Positions 40,659-48,714 of a stretch of 59,344 bases of DNA are shown in pieces (the first letter of the stretch is position 1; each line of letters begins with the position of its first letter). The DNA is taken from contig CAYTAP010000005.1 in assembly GCA_964435775.1 (NCBI GenBank), positions 1-59,344 of the forward strand, given 5' to 3'. The stretch comes from CAYTAP01 sp964435775. Its GTDB lineage: Bacteria; Planctomycetota; Phycisphaerae; Tepidisphaerales; Tepidisphaeraceae. The notes under the pieces were generated by a model. It searched no databases. It saw nothing but the letters and a program-made list of their open reading frames with translations, and was not told the DNA's origin. The translations under genes and the position numbers were made by a program.

Positions 40659-42467
40659 ATGCGCTTTTACCTTCGCGCCATCTCCTATTTCAAAGACCAC
40701 ACCTGGCAGATTGTTCTGTCGCTGGTGCTCATCATGATTTCGACGGCCGCCGCTCTGCTCCAGGCGTATCCGCTGGCGATGCTGATCGACTGCGTGTTCG
40801 GGTCGGTTGCGCCCCAGAGCAAGGATGTGGTCTATCGGACATTCTTCGCCATCGCGCCGACGTCCACGGTCGGGCAGGTCATCGCGCTGGCGGTGATGAT
40901 GCTGGCGCTGCGGTTTGGGCAGGAACTGCTCAACATGTTCCAGACGGTGCTCAACATCTACATCGGCTACGGTGGTTTGATGCGGGTGCGTTGTGATCTG
41001 TTTCGCAAGCTCCAGCAGTTGTCGCTGGCATATCACAAGGCGCAGCCCCAGGGGGATGCGATTTATCGGCTCAGCTACGACACCTACGGCTTTCAGACGA
41101 TCCTCAACACGATCGTGCAGACGATTCTCGTCAGTTCCGTGACGCTCGTCATCATGACGGCGATCATGCTCTCCAAGAGCTGGAAGCTGACCCTGGTCGC
41201 GTTCACGATCTCGCCGCTGCTCTTGTGGACGACGCGGATTTACACACGCATCCTCAAGAAGCGCAGCATCGAGGCCAAGGAGGTGGAATCGGAGCTGACG
41301 ACCGCGATTCAGCGTTCGGTGGCCACGATCGGGCTGGTGCAGGCGTTTGGGCGCGAGGCCGATGAGTACAATCATTTTGAAACGACGGTGGTCAATTCGG
41401 TTCGCGCCTATCTGCGGCTGCACTGGCAGGAGATGGCGTACTGGCTGTTCGTGGGCAACATCTTCGGGCTGGGTGGGGCGATCATCTTTGGGTATGGGGG
41501 CTACCTGGTTTACCTCGGTCCGGCGCGAGGGGGGATCAGCGTCGGCGACTTGACGATCTTCCTCACGTTCATCCTGGGACAGCTCTACGGCCCGCTGAAC
41601 AAGCTGGCGACGAGCGGGGCGCAGATCGCCGGAGGGGTGGCGGGGGTGGAACGCGTGTTCGAGGTGCTCGACCGGGATCCGATCATAGCGGATTCGCCCA
41701 ACGCGATCGCGCTGCCGCGCAAGCCGCGCGTGCTGCAACTCGATCATGTGACCTTCGCCTACAATTCCACCAACCCGGTGCTGCGGGATGTCAATTGCAC
41801 GATTAGTCCTGGGCAGATGGTGGGTTTCGTCGGATCATCCGGCGTGGGGAAGACGACGCTCCTCAATTTGCTCCCGCGATTTTATGACCCGGTGGAGGGC
41901 GCGCTCCGACTTGATGGCCATGACCTGCGGACGATCAAGGTCAAGGATTTACGCAAGCATGTGGCCCTGGTGCTGCAGGAAAATGTAATCCTGCCGGCGA
42001 GCGTGGCGGAAAACATCGCCTATGGTCGACCTGATGCAACCGATGCGCAAATTCACGCCGCAGCGGAGATGGCGGGGGCGGCGGAGTTCATCGAGAAGAT
42101 GCCGAAAAAATATGCCGAGCAGATCACCGAATCCGGGCAGAATCTGTCCGGTGGGCAGAAGCAGCGGATCAGCATCGCGCGGGCGCTGCTCACCGAAGCG
42201 CCGATCATCATCATGGATGAGCCGACGAGCGCGCTCGATCCGTATCATGAGCACCTGATCATCCAAACACTGCGGCGGATCAAGGGGCAGCGGACGATCA
42301 TCCTCGTGAGCCATCGCCTCAGCACAGTGGCCGACTGCGATCAGATTTTCGTCATGGAGGAGGGGCGCATCATCGAGAGAGGCACGCATGACGAGCTCGT
42401 GGGGCGGCATGGAGCGTATTTCGAGATGGCAAAGCATCAGATGAAGTTGAAGGATGTGGTAAGCTGA
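40659..42467 (+). CDS. MsbA/NdvA-like ABC exporter in the glycan operon
   Basis: The 602-residue half-transporter has six helices (about 15-310) and an ATPase domain with VGSSGVGKTT (Walker A), LSGGQKQR, IIIMDEPTSALD (Walker B) and VSHRLST (H-loop). It begins 15 bases after the GH-GT2 gene and is followed after 10 bases by a glycosyltransferase gene. That makes export of the glycan or glycolipid made by its neighbours the likely role. NdvA-type exporters of cyclic glucans and MsbA-type lipid flippases share this build. Unlike the exporter at 1014-3008, it has no insert in its ATPase domain. Confidence 0.92.
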   Translation: MRFYLRAISYFKDHTWQIVLSLVLIMISTAAALLQAYPLAMLIDCVFGSVAPQSKDVVYRTFFAIAPTSTVGQVIALAVMMLALRFGQELLNMFQTVLNIYIGYGGLMRVRCDLFRKLQQLSLAYHKAQPQGDAIYRLSYDTYGFQTILNTIVQTILVSSVTLVIMTAIMLSKSWKLTLVAFTISPLLLWTTRIYTRILKKRSIEAKEVESELTTAIQRSVATIGLVQAFGREADEYNHFETTVVNSVRAYLRLHWQEMAYWLFVGNIFGLGGAIIFGYGGYLVYLGPARGGISVGDLTIFLTFILGQLYGPLNKLATSGAQIAGGVAGVERVFEVLDRDPIIADSPNAIALPRKPRVLQLDHVTFAYNSTNPVLRDVNCTISPGQMVGFVGSSGVGKTTLLNLLPRFYDPVEGALRLDGHDLRTIKVKDLRKHVALVLQENVILPASVAENIAYGRPDATDAQIHAAAEMAGAAEFIEKMPKKYAEQITESGQNLSGGQKQRISIARALLTEAPIIIMDEPTSALDPYHEHLIIQTLRRIKGQRTIILVSHRLSTVADCDQIFVMEEGRIIERGTHDELVGRHGAYFEMAKHQMKLKDVVS

Positions 42468-42477
42468 AAAGCGAAAC

Positions 42478-43740
42478 ATGGTGACTTCAACACAGAAACT
42501 TCGGATCATCGTCGGCGGGCTGGTGGGGCAATTTCCGCTGGGCGGCGTCGCGTGGGATTATTTCCACTACTGCCTGGCGCTGCATGAGCTGGGGCACGAT
42601 GTGTATTACCACGAGGACACGTGGGTATGGCCCTACGATCCGGTCAAGCGCTATCCGACGGATGATCCGGATTACACGGTTCGATTCCTGCGGGATTTCT
42701 TCAACACCTACGCGCCGTCTCTTGCGGACAAGTGGCACTATCTCTTATTGCACGACAAGTCGTTTGGCATGACGCGGGAGCGCTTTGACGACGTGGCGAG
42801 GACGGCGGATATTTTTCTCAATGTCTCCGGCGCCTGCTTTTTCCCCGATCATCTGAGCCCTCGCTGCGTCAAGGTCTTTCTCGACACCGATCCGGGATAC
42901 AACCAGATCATGCTCCATGAGAGGTTCGCATGGTCGGAGCATGTGGAGCGGTGGTGCGCGCAGGTCGCGGCCCATGATCGCCATTTGACGTATGCCGAAA
43001 ACATCTATGGCGACGATTGTGCGATTCCGCGGATGGATTTTGACTGGCAAATCACCCGGCCGCTCGTCAGCTTGCGCCCGTGGGATGCGGTGCGGAATCA
43101 GCCGCCGCCGGGCGATGCGCCGTTCACAACAGTGATGACGTGGGATTATTTTCGCGGGAAGCTTTTGTTCGATGGGGTGGACTATCAAACGAAGGTGCCG
43201 GAGTACGAAAAGTTTCATGATCTGCCGCGTCGGATTGATCTTCCGATGGCGCTGGCGATCGGCGGGCACAAGACGCCGTTTGAACAAATCCGCCACGATG
43301 GGTGGCGCATCCTCGATGCGCAAACCGCGACGATCACGCCGGGGAGTTATCAGCAGTTCATCGGTGACAGCCGGGGGGAATGGTCGGTGGCGAAGAACGT
43401 GTATGTGGCGACGCGAAGCGGGTGGTTCAGTTGCCGCACGGCGTGTTATCTGGCCGCCGGTCGTCCGGCCGTGGTTCAGGACACCGCTTGGAGCCGATAT
43501 CTGCCGTCGGGCTGGGGAGTGATTGCCTTCAACACCATGGAGGAGGCGATCGACGGATTGCGCAGGGTTGTTGGCGACGAAGAGGTGCATCGGTTGGCCG
43601 CCTATGAGATTGCTCGCGAATATCTCGCGCCGGATAAAGTAGCGCCGCCGATGATCGAAGCCATCTACAGTCCCGTGCGCCAGAATCCCACGCAGCCCGG
43701 CCCCATCCCGCCGAGCCGGGGGTCGGCCGGTTCGAAGTAA
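42478..43740 (+). CDS. GT-B-like glycosyltransferase, third gene of the glycan operon
   Basis: The 420-residue soluble protein starts with a Rossmann-like strand and glycine turn (LRIIVGGLVGQFPLGGVAWDYFHYCLALHELGHDVYYHED). Its C-terminal half has the layout of GT-B donor-binding domains: SRGEWSVAKNVYVATRSGWFSCRTACYLAAGRPAVVQDT, then LPSGWGVIAFNTMEEAIDGL. Related proteins are annotated as family 1-like or CgeB-like glycosyltransferases. Donor and acceptor are unknown. The 10-base spacing from the exporter gene argues for joint transcription. The last 15 residues are proline- and serine-rich. Confidence 0.72.
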   Translation: MVTSTQKLRIIVGGLVGQFPLGGVAWDYFHYCLALHELGHDVYYHEDTWVWPYDPVKRYPTDDPDYTVRFLRDFFNTYAPSLADKWHYLLLHDKSFGMTRERFDDVARTADIFLNVSGACFFPDHLSPRCVKVFLDTDPGYNQIMLHERFAWSEHVERWCAQVAAHDRHLTYAENIYGDDCAIPRMDFDWQITRPLVSLRPWDAVRNQPPPGDAPFTTVMTWDYFRGKLLFDGVDYQTKVPEYEKFHDLPRRIDLPMALAIGGHKTPFEQIRHDGWRILDAQTATITPGSYQQFIGDSRGEWSVAKNVYVATRSGWFSCRTACYLAAGRPAVVQDTAWSRYLPSGWGVIAFNTMEEAIDGLRRVVGDEEVHRLAAYEIAREYLAPDKVAPPMIEAIYSPVRQNPTQPGPIPPSRGSAGSK

Positions 43741-43770
43741 GGAGAATATTTCGTCTTCCCGCGCGTACAA

Positions 43771-43799
43771 TTGCCAGAGCGGCAAAAAACCGTTAGATT
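43771..43799 (+). promoter_or_regulatory. promoter of tRNA-Leu
   Basis: TTGCCA (43771-43776), a 17-base spacer and TAGATT (43794-43799) end ten bases before the tRNA, good spacing for initiation near its 5' end. Confidence 0.55.
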
Positions 43800-43809
43800 C
43801 CCCGCCGTT

Positions 43810-43893
43810 GGCCTCTTGGCGGAATTGGCAGACGCGATGGATTCAAAATCCCTTGCCCGCAAGGGCGTATCGGTTCGACTCCGATAGAGGCCA
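43810..43893 (+). tRNA. tRNA-Leu (anticodon CAA)
   Basis: This is a class II tRNA of 84 bases. The acceptor stem GGCCTCT pairs with AGAGGCC, with A as discriminator. The D-arm is GCG...CGC with GGCAGA in the loop. The anticodon loop TTCAAAA gives CAA for UUG codons. A long variable arm (GCCC-GCAA-GGGC) and the T-arm ATCGG-TTCGACT-CCGAT complete it. One pair in the anticodon stem (28:42) reads T-C, a mismatch. CCA is not encoded, so it must be added after transcription. Confidence 0.93.
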
Positions 43894-43944
43894 CTTTGGT
43901 TTTCGTGAAGCTCCCCCTCATGAGTTTTTGGTATCGTTGATGTG

Positions 43945-44487
43945 ATGGAGTCGCTTCGAGGCCATTATCTGGTTGCATCGGCAAGGCTGGCCGATCCAAA
44001 CTTCGCCCAGAGTGTGATTCTGCTCGTGCAGCATGATGAGAGCGGGGCGATGGGGCTGGTGGTCAATCGGCCACTGGATTTGACGATCAAGCAGATTTGC
44101 CGCGAGGCGCTTGAGATTCCTTGCCAGGTGGAGGGGCGGATTTATCATGGGGGGCCATGTCCCGGTCCGCTGATGGTGGTGCATCGGCGGGCGGCGTCGG
44201 CGGACATGGAGGTGCGGGAGAAGCTTTACTTCACAACCGAGCGATCGAAGATCGAGCGCCTCGTGGAGGATGCGGGGCTCGTGGGACGATTTTTCATCGG
44301 GTACGCGGGATGGGGCGCGGGACAGCTTGAAAAAGAGATCGAGGAAGGGTCGTGGTTGAATGCCGCGCCGAAGCTCGATCAAATTTTCAGCAAGCATGAT
44401 GCGGAATGGTCGCGGCTGATGACCGAATTGACGATGGGGCGATGGATCGATCCCTCGCGGATTCCGGATGATCCGAGCGTCAATTGA
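43945..44487 (+). CDS. YqgE/AlgH family protein
   Basis: The 180-residue protein matches the UPF0301 family from end to end: LRGHYLVASARLADPNFAQSVILLVQHDESGAMGLVVNRPL, then IYHGGPC and FIGYAGWGAGQLEKEIEEGSWL. The family is widespread and cytosolic. AlgH has been linked to alginate regulation in Pseudomonas, but the biochemical role is unclear. A GTG one codon upstream (43942) is an alternative start, and no clear ribosome-binding site is present. It lies just after tRNA-Leu. Confidence 0.9.
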   Translation: MESLRGHYLVASARLADPNFAQSVILLVQHDESGAMGLVVNRPLDLTIKQICREALEIPCQVEGRIYHGGPCPGPLMVVHRRAASADMEVREKLYFTTERSKIERLVEDAGLVGRFFIGYAGWGAGQLEKEIEEGSWLNAAPKLDQIFSKHDAEWSRLMTELTMGRWIDPSRIPDDPSVN

Positions 44488-44554
44488 TGTCGGTTCTGAC
44501 GCGGCGCTCTGAGAGGGGTTGGGGCGATTTACACTACTGAACGGGAATGACTGA

Positions 44555-45013
44555 ATGTTGAAAACGCATTTGCTTCATCCACGGATTCTGGCGGCGCTGG
44601 CGGGCGCGGGGCATGGGTCGCAGGTTCTTATATCCGATGGAAATTATCCCCACTCGACAGCGCGCGGAGCCAATGCCGAACTGGTGTATTTGAACCTCGC
44701 GCCTGGCATGCCGACGGTGACGGATGTGCTCAAGGTGCTCGTCACCGCCATTCCCGTTGAAGCGGCGTTCATCATGGACACCGCCAAGACCGGCCCGCAC
44801 GTGCTGGCGGCTGATCCGCCGGTCTGGTCGGAATATGAACAAATCCTCGCCGGCACGTCGTGCGCGGGGAAGCTGACCCGGATTGAACGCTTCGCGTTTT
44901 ATGAGGCGGCCTCGAAGCCAACCGTGTGCCTCACCGTCGCCACCGGCGAACAGCGAATCTACGCGAACCTGTTGCTCACCATCGGTGTCGTGCAGCCAAA
45001 GAATGCGGGATAG
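44555..45013 (+). CDS. RbsD/FucU family sugar mutarotase
   Basis: The 152-residue protein has the family pattern: a start LKTHLLHPRILAALAGAGHGSQVLISDGNYP (catalytic His in GHGSQVLI and Asp-Gly-Asn), NLAPGMPTVTDVLKVL and the C-terminal YANLLLTIGVV with Tyr. These enzymes interconvert pyranose and furanose or alpha and beta forms of ribose or fucose. The second half is closer to FucU in length. GGGAA lies upstream of the start. The neighbouring NodB-like and sialate-esterase-like genes on the other strand suggest a local sugar-use theme. Confidence 0.87.
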   Translation: MLKTHLLHPRILAALAGAGHGSQVLISDGNYPHSTARGANAELVYLNLAPGMPTVTDVLKVLVTAIPVEAAFIMDTAKTGPHVLAADPPVWSEYEQILAGTSCAGKLTRIERFAFYEAASKPTVCLTVATGEQRIYANLLLTIGVVQPKNAG

Positions 45014-45081
45014 TGCGCCGCCATCCGTCGCTGACGCTTCCGGCTCGTGATACGGGGAGCCGCGGGAGCGGGACATTGCGG

Positions 45082-46530
45082 TTAGGGCTTGCGGGATGTT
45101 TGGACATCCTCGGCCACGATCCACACTTCCATCGCCTGAAGGCTCGCGGGGTTCTTTTGAACATGCAAACCGCGGGCAACGATCGGCTGGACGTTGGGAA
45201 CGGTGGAGAAAAGCTGCCACTTGTTCCAGGCGCCGGTCGGGTTCTTGAAATCCGGCGGTACAAGCGACTTGACGCCGCTTTCGGTCATCGCATCAACCAC
45301 AAACTTGAAGTCCGCCGCCGGTGGCGCGGTGTAGAGCAGCCGCACCGCCGCGATGGAGATGGGGTGATCGAATGTGAGGTCCTTCACCGCGCCGGAGTAG
45401 AATTGCTTCACACGCGAATTCGGCGACGAGGCGCCGGGGAGTCCGATCATGGGGGATGTCACCCACACGGTGTCGCCATCGCGGTACAAAACGCCGCCGG
45501 CGGGAGGTTCAAGCTTGGCGGTCGAATGGATGCCGGTCAGCTTGAATGTCAGGGATGCGCCGGGGACATCATCGGGGATCGACACGGATAGCCGGCCGGG
45601 CTTGATTGTCAGTTTTGCGGATTTGGCCGCCGTGACGTAATCGACCACATCCCCTGTCGGAGCGCACCAGAGATTGTCCTTCCCCTTTGCGCCATATTCT
45701 GCGGCGATGTTGGTCAGGCGCTCGGTCCATCGCTTGAAATTATCTGAATCCGGTTTGGCGCTGATTCCATGCGTGAAGTCAATGTGGAGCATTCCCTCCT
45801 TCGGTCCATTCTTCGGGAACATCGCCATCGGCTGGCCTTTTCCGCTGTGCGACCAATACCCTTCATCGAGATATGACCGGGTGAGGTTGGCGAAGTTGAA
45901 CTTGTCATTGTACATCGGATTGTTCGGCCCGCCCGACACGCGGCTGCCGGCCAGAATCCCAAACTCCCCCATGTACTTGGCGTAGTCGGTGTAGCCGTTG
46001 GGGTAGACCAGGCTCGTGGGAGCGCGGCCATTGGGGGCATGCGCCGCCAGGATCGCCTGACTCCAGAACAAATCCGTCCGGAATTGCTCGGCCGACAATA
46101 TCTGCGGTGGATTTCCGTAGCTGTGTCCCTGGTGATAGTAGCTGTGACTGATGACACCCCATCCGTCTTTGCGGAGGGTGCGAAGGTCATTCCACTGCAG
46201 GACGGTGGGATTGGATGTGCCAATACTTCCGACGATCACCGCGACTCCGCCGACAAAGGGAAGTTCATGGCCGCCACGAATGCCCGGCGGCGCATCGGTA
46301 TACTGAAAACGGGCGAGCAGCGGCTGCGCCACAGTCAGCGCCGTCATCGGGTTGTCGTCGATCTCGACGGAGTAAGCCCAGTCCTTGCCATATTTGAAAG
46401 GGCAGACTTCCGCCTTGGCCGCATGGGCCTGGGCGTCGGCATTCCATTGCCATGACCATTCGCCCGCATCGGCTTGTCCGCACAGCACAGCCATCAGGAT
46501 CCCTGCGATTAGCCAGTCCGTTCGAATCAT
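45082..46530 (-). CDS. secreted NodB-like polysaccharide deacetylase-type protein
   Basis: The 482-residue protein has a signal peptide (WLIAGILMAVLCGQADAG). An Asp-Asp pair follows in YSVEIDDNPM (58-59), and ISHSYYHQGHS has His129 and His133 spaced as in the HxxxH metal site of NodB-type deacetylases. YPNGYTDY and HIDFTHGISA may be further motif remnants. The C-terminal 180 residues look like beta-sandwich domains. The substrate is unknown; sugar N- or O-deacetylation outside the cytoplasm is the family expectation. It lies 28 bases downstream of the sialate-esterase-like gene on the same strand, so they are probably co-transcribed. Confidence 0.75.
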   Translation of the reverse strand: MIRTDWLIAGILMAVLCGQADAGEWSWQWNADAQAHAAKAEVCPFKYGKDWAYSVEIDDNPMTALTVAQPLLARFQYTDAPPGIRGGHELPFVGGVAVIVGSIGTSNPTVLQWNDLRTLRKDGWGVISHSYYHQGHSYGNPPQILSAEQFRTDLFWSQAILAAHAPNGRAPTSLVYPNGYTDYAKYMGEFGILAGSRVSGGPNNPMYNDKFNFANLTRSYLDEGYWSHSGKGQPMAMFPKNGPKEGMLHIDFTHGISAKPDSDNFKRWTERLTNIAAEYGAKGKDNLWCAPTGDVVDYVTAAKSAKLTIKPGRLSVSIPDDVPGASLTFKLTGIHSTAKLEPPAGGVLYRDGDTVWVTSPMIGLPGASSPNSRVKQFYSGAVKDLTFDHPISIAAVRLLYTAPPAADFKFVVDAMTESGVKSLVPPDFKNPTGAWNKWQLFSTVPNVQPIVARGLHVQKNPASLQAMEVWIVAEDVQTSRKP

Positions 46531-46558
46531 TGTGCCCTTGTTGTTGCTTGTATTAGGG

Positions 46559-48502
46559 TCAGAGCTTGAAAATACCGGCCGTGACGCCGCGCCAAGTGTC
46601 GGTTCGGAATGGGGCCGCGGGCAGGCCCGTCGTGTTGGTCAGGTGGCCGGGTGTTGGGCTGTCCGCCCAGAGATACCGGACGGCGACGGGCTTGGTGATT
46701 TTCGAATTGCTGACCACCACTTCATTGCCGTCGATTTTCGCATCGGCCCTGACGAATTGCTGGTCATCGCCGGCGATGGTGAACTGGGAGAGCGTTTCGC
46801 CTTTGGTGGTCGCCAGACCCTCGCTGTGTTTGAAGCGCAGACGAATGTTGTCGCCGTCGATGCGCATGGACTCATACACGGGTCCGCTGTCATTGACGTT
46901 TCGATGGTACGCGATTCGCTCGGCCGCCAGTCCCAGACGCCGGCCGACCTCCTGCTTGTTCGTCGGATGAATGTCCAGGGCGTTGCCGATGTCGATCGTG
47001 ACCGCCAGCCCGACGTTCGCCAGCGCGGTCGTCGCTTTCTGCTGCGCCTCGCGCAATTCAGCCCATGCGCTGTGCCCCGGCTCATTAAGAACCTGCCCGA
47101 AGTTGGCCAGTTGCACGATGAGGAACGGGAAATCCTCCTGCCGCCAATTTCGTCGCCAGTCCACAATTAACGACTGAAGCAGCGGCACATATTGTTCGGC
47201 CCGTTCGGCGTTCGATTCCCCCTGATACCAGATGACGCCCCTCATCGCGTACGGGATCAGCGGCGCGATCATCGCATTGAACAGCCCAGAAGGCGCCCAG
47301 GCATGGTCCCAGTTGATCGGCTGGGGAGGTTGCGGCTCCGTGTGGCGTTCCAGGCGGTGCTCGATGCGATACCGCCACTCGCCTTCCAGGTGGTGAACAT
47401 GTCCGTCGCCGGTCGTCACATCCAGCGGGCCCGCGTACACGCCGCCGCCGCCGTATTGGTCAAACACACGGACTGCCACCACGTTTCGCCCGGCTTTCAC
47501 GAGGTGCCCGGGGATGGGGTACTGACGTGCCCTGGCATATGCGTTGGGCACATCCGGTCCGATCGCCCCGACCCTCACGCCATTGAAATAAGTGACGTCA
47601 AAATCATCGATTTGCCCCATGCGCAGTTGAGCATCCTGACCGGCGGACGACGCCGATATCTCCACTTCCCTGCGGAACCAGATCGCACCATTGCAGTCCA
47701 GCCCCGCCTCCTGCCACAGCTTGGGCAGCCGCATCGTCTCCCACTGGGTGATATCGTGCGAGGGATCGGCCCACCCCTTGGCTTCCGCGTGATTGCCCGG
47801 ATCTTTGTGAAGCCATTTGCGCGCCCACTCCTCGTATTGTTTGTGGCTTTCCCCCCTCAGATCAAAGTCCGTCAGCGACGCCTCGAATCGCTCCATGATT
47901 CCCTGCGTCTCCGGGTGGAGCGACAGCCCCTCGCGGCTGACCCACGACTCGGCCGGCGTGCCACCCCATGAGCTGTGTATGATGCCAACGGGTACGCCAA
48001 GCGTCTTGTGCAGGTGGCGTCCGAAGTAGTAGGCGACCGCGGAGAAATTGCTCACCGACGTCGGAGAGCAGACCTGCCAGATGGCGTCGACGTTGTCCTT
48101 CGGCGTCTTCGAGACGATCCGCGGAACCTGAAACAACCGAATCGCCGGATGATCGGCGGCGGCGACCTCCTCATGGGCGTTGTCGGCCGCCAGCACCGGC
48201 CACTCCATGTTCGACTGCCCGCTGCCGATCCAGACTTCACCGATGAGGACATCCGTGAATGCCAGACGCTTTCCATTGCTTTCGACAGTCAACGTGAGTG
48301 GTCGATCCACAACGTCCATCGCAGCGAGGGTCAGATTCCACCGGCCAACCTGCGATACCGTTGTGCTGCCGTGATGCTCGCCAAGAGTGACATTCACTCG
48401 CGCGCCGGGCGCGCCCCATCCCCACACCGGCAGGGGCATTTTCCTTTGCAAGACCATGTGATCGCCAAACACCGCCGCCAGGGATAGGGACTGTGCCATC
48501 AT
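46559..48502 (-). CDS. sialate O-acetylesterase-like SGNH esterase
   Basis: The 647-residue protein has the SASA-family blocks: LAAVFGDHMVLQRKMPLPVWG, IGEVWIGSGQSNMEWPV with the catalytic Ser, IIHSSWGGTPAESW, GVIWYQGESNAERAEQYVPLLQSLIVDWR and ALDIHPTNKQEVGRRL with the catalytic Asp-x-x-His. A carbohydrate-binding-like insert lies around 250-400. Such enzymes remove acetyl groups from sugars. Unusually, an in-frame TGA directly precedes the ATG, and the N-terminus is already the mature family start. No signal peptide is encoded, so it would stay in the cytoplasm unless exported otherwise. GAGGTG overlaps the first start; the second ATG (48499) is possible. Confidence 0.88.
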   Translation of the reverse strand: MMAQSLSLAAVFGDHMVLQRKMPLPVWGWGAPGARVNVTLGEHHGSTTVSQVGRWNLTLAAMDVVDRPLTLTVESNGKRLAFTDVLIGEVWIGSGQSNMEWPVLAADNAHEEVAAADHPAIRLFQVPRIVSKTPKDNVDAIWQVCSPTSVSNFSAVAYYFGRHLHKTLGVPVGIIHSSWGGTPAESWVSREGLSLHPETQGIMERFEASLTDFDLRGESHKQYEEWARKWLHKDPGNHAEAKGWADPSHDITQWETMRLPKLWQEAGLDCNGAIWFRREVEISASSAGQDAQLRMGQIDDFDVTYFNGVRVGAIGPDVPNAYARARQYPIPGHLVKAGRNVVAVRVFDQYGGGGVYAGPLDVTTGDGHVHHLEGEWRYRIEHRLERHTEPQPPQPINWDHAWAPSGLFNAMIAPLIPYAMRGVIWYQGESNAERAEQYVPLLQSLIVDWRRNWRQEDFPFLIVQLANFGQVLNEPGHSAWAELREAQQKATTALANVGLAVTIDIGNALDIHPTNKQEVGRRLGLAAERIAYHRNVNDSGPVYESMRIDGDNIRLRFKHSEGLATTKGETLSQFTIAGDDQQFVRADAKIDGNEVVVSNSKITKPVAVRYLWADSPTPGHLTNTTGLPAAPFRTDTWRGVTAGIFKL

Positions 48503-48714
48503 TCACCTCGAAGTTCGAAAAGATCCTTTGGGTCATTAACATGCCGTACGAGGAGCGTTCGTGCTCAAACCCACAAGCTTAATTTCCCCACTGCGTCATG
48601 ACAAATGGGCATCGGGTGGAATTGCGACGGATGGTGGCAGCGATGCGTCACAATGTTTTTCTTGCCGCGTTCACTGTTCCAATGCGTCGGCGGCCCGTAA
48701 ACTGGCGGGTTGTC

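Noticed and set aside
39488..40996. 502-codon open frame overlapping the GH-GT2 and exporter genes in another frame
   Set aside because: It crosses the boundary of two solid genes and is Gly/Ala/Arg-rich without domains.
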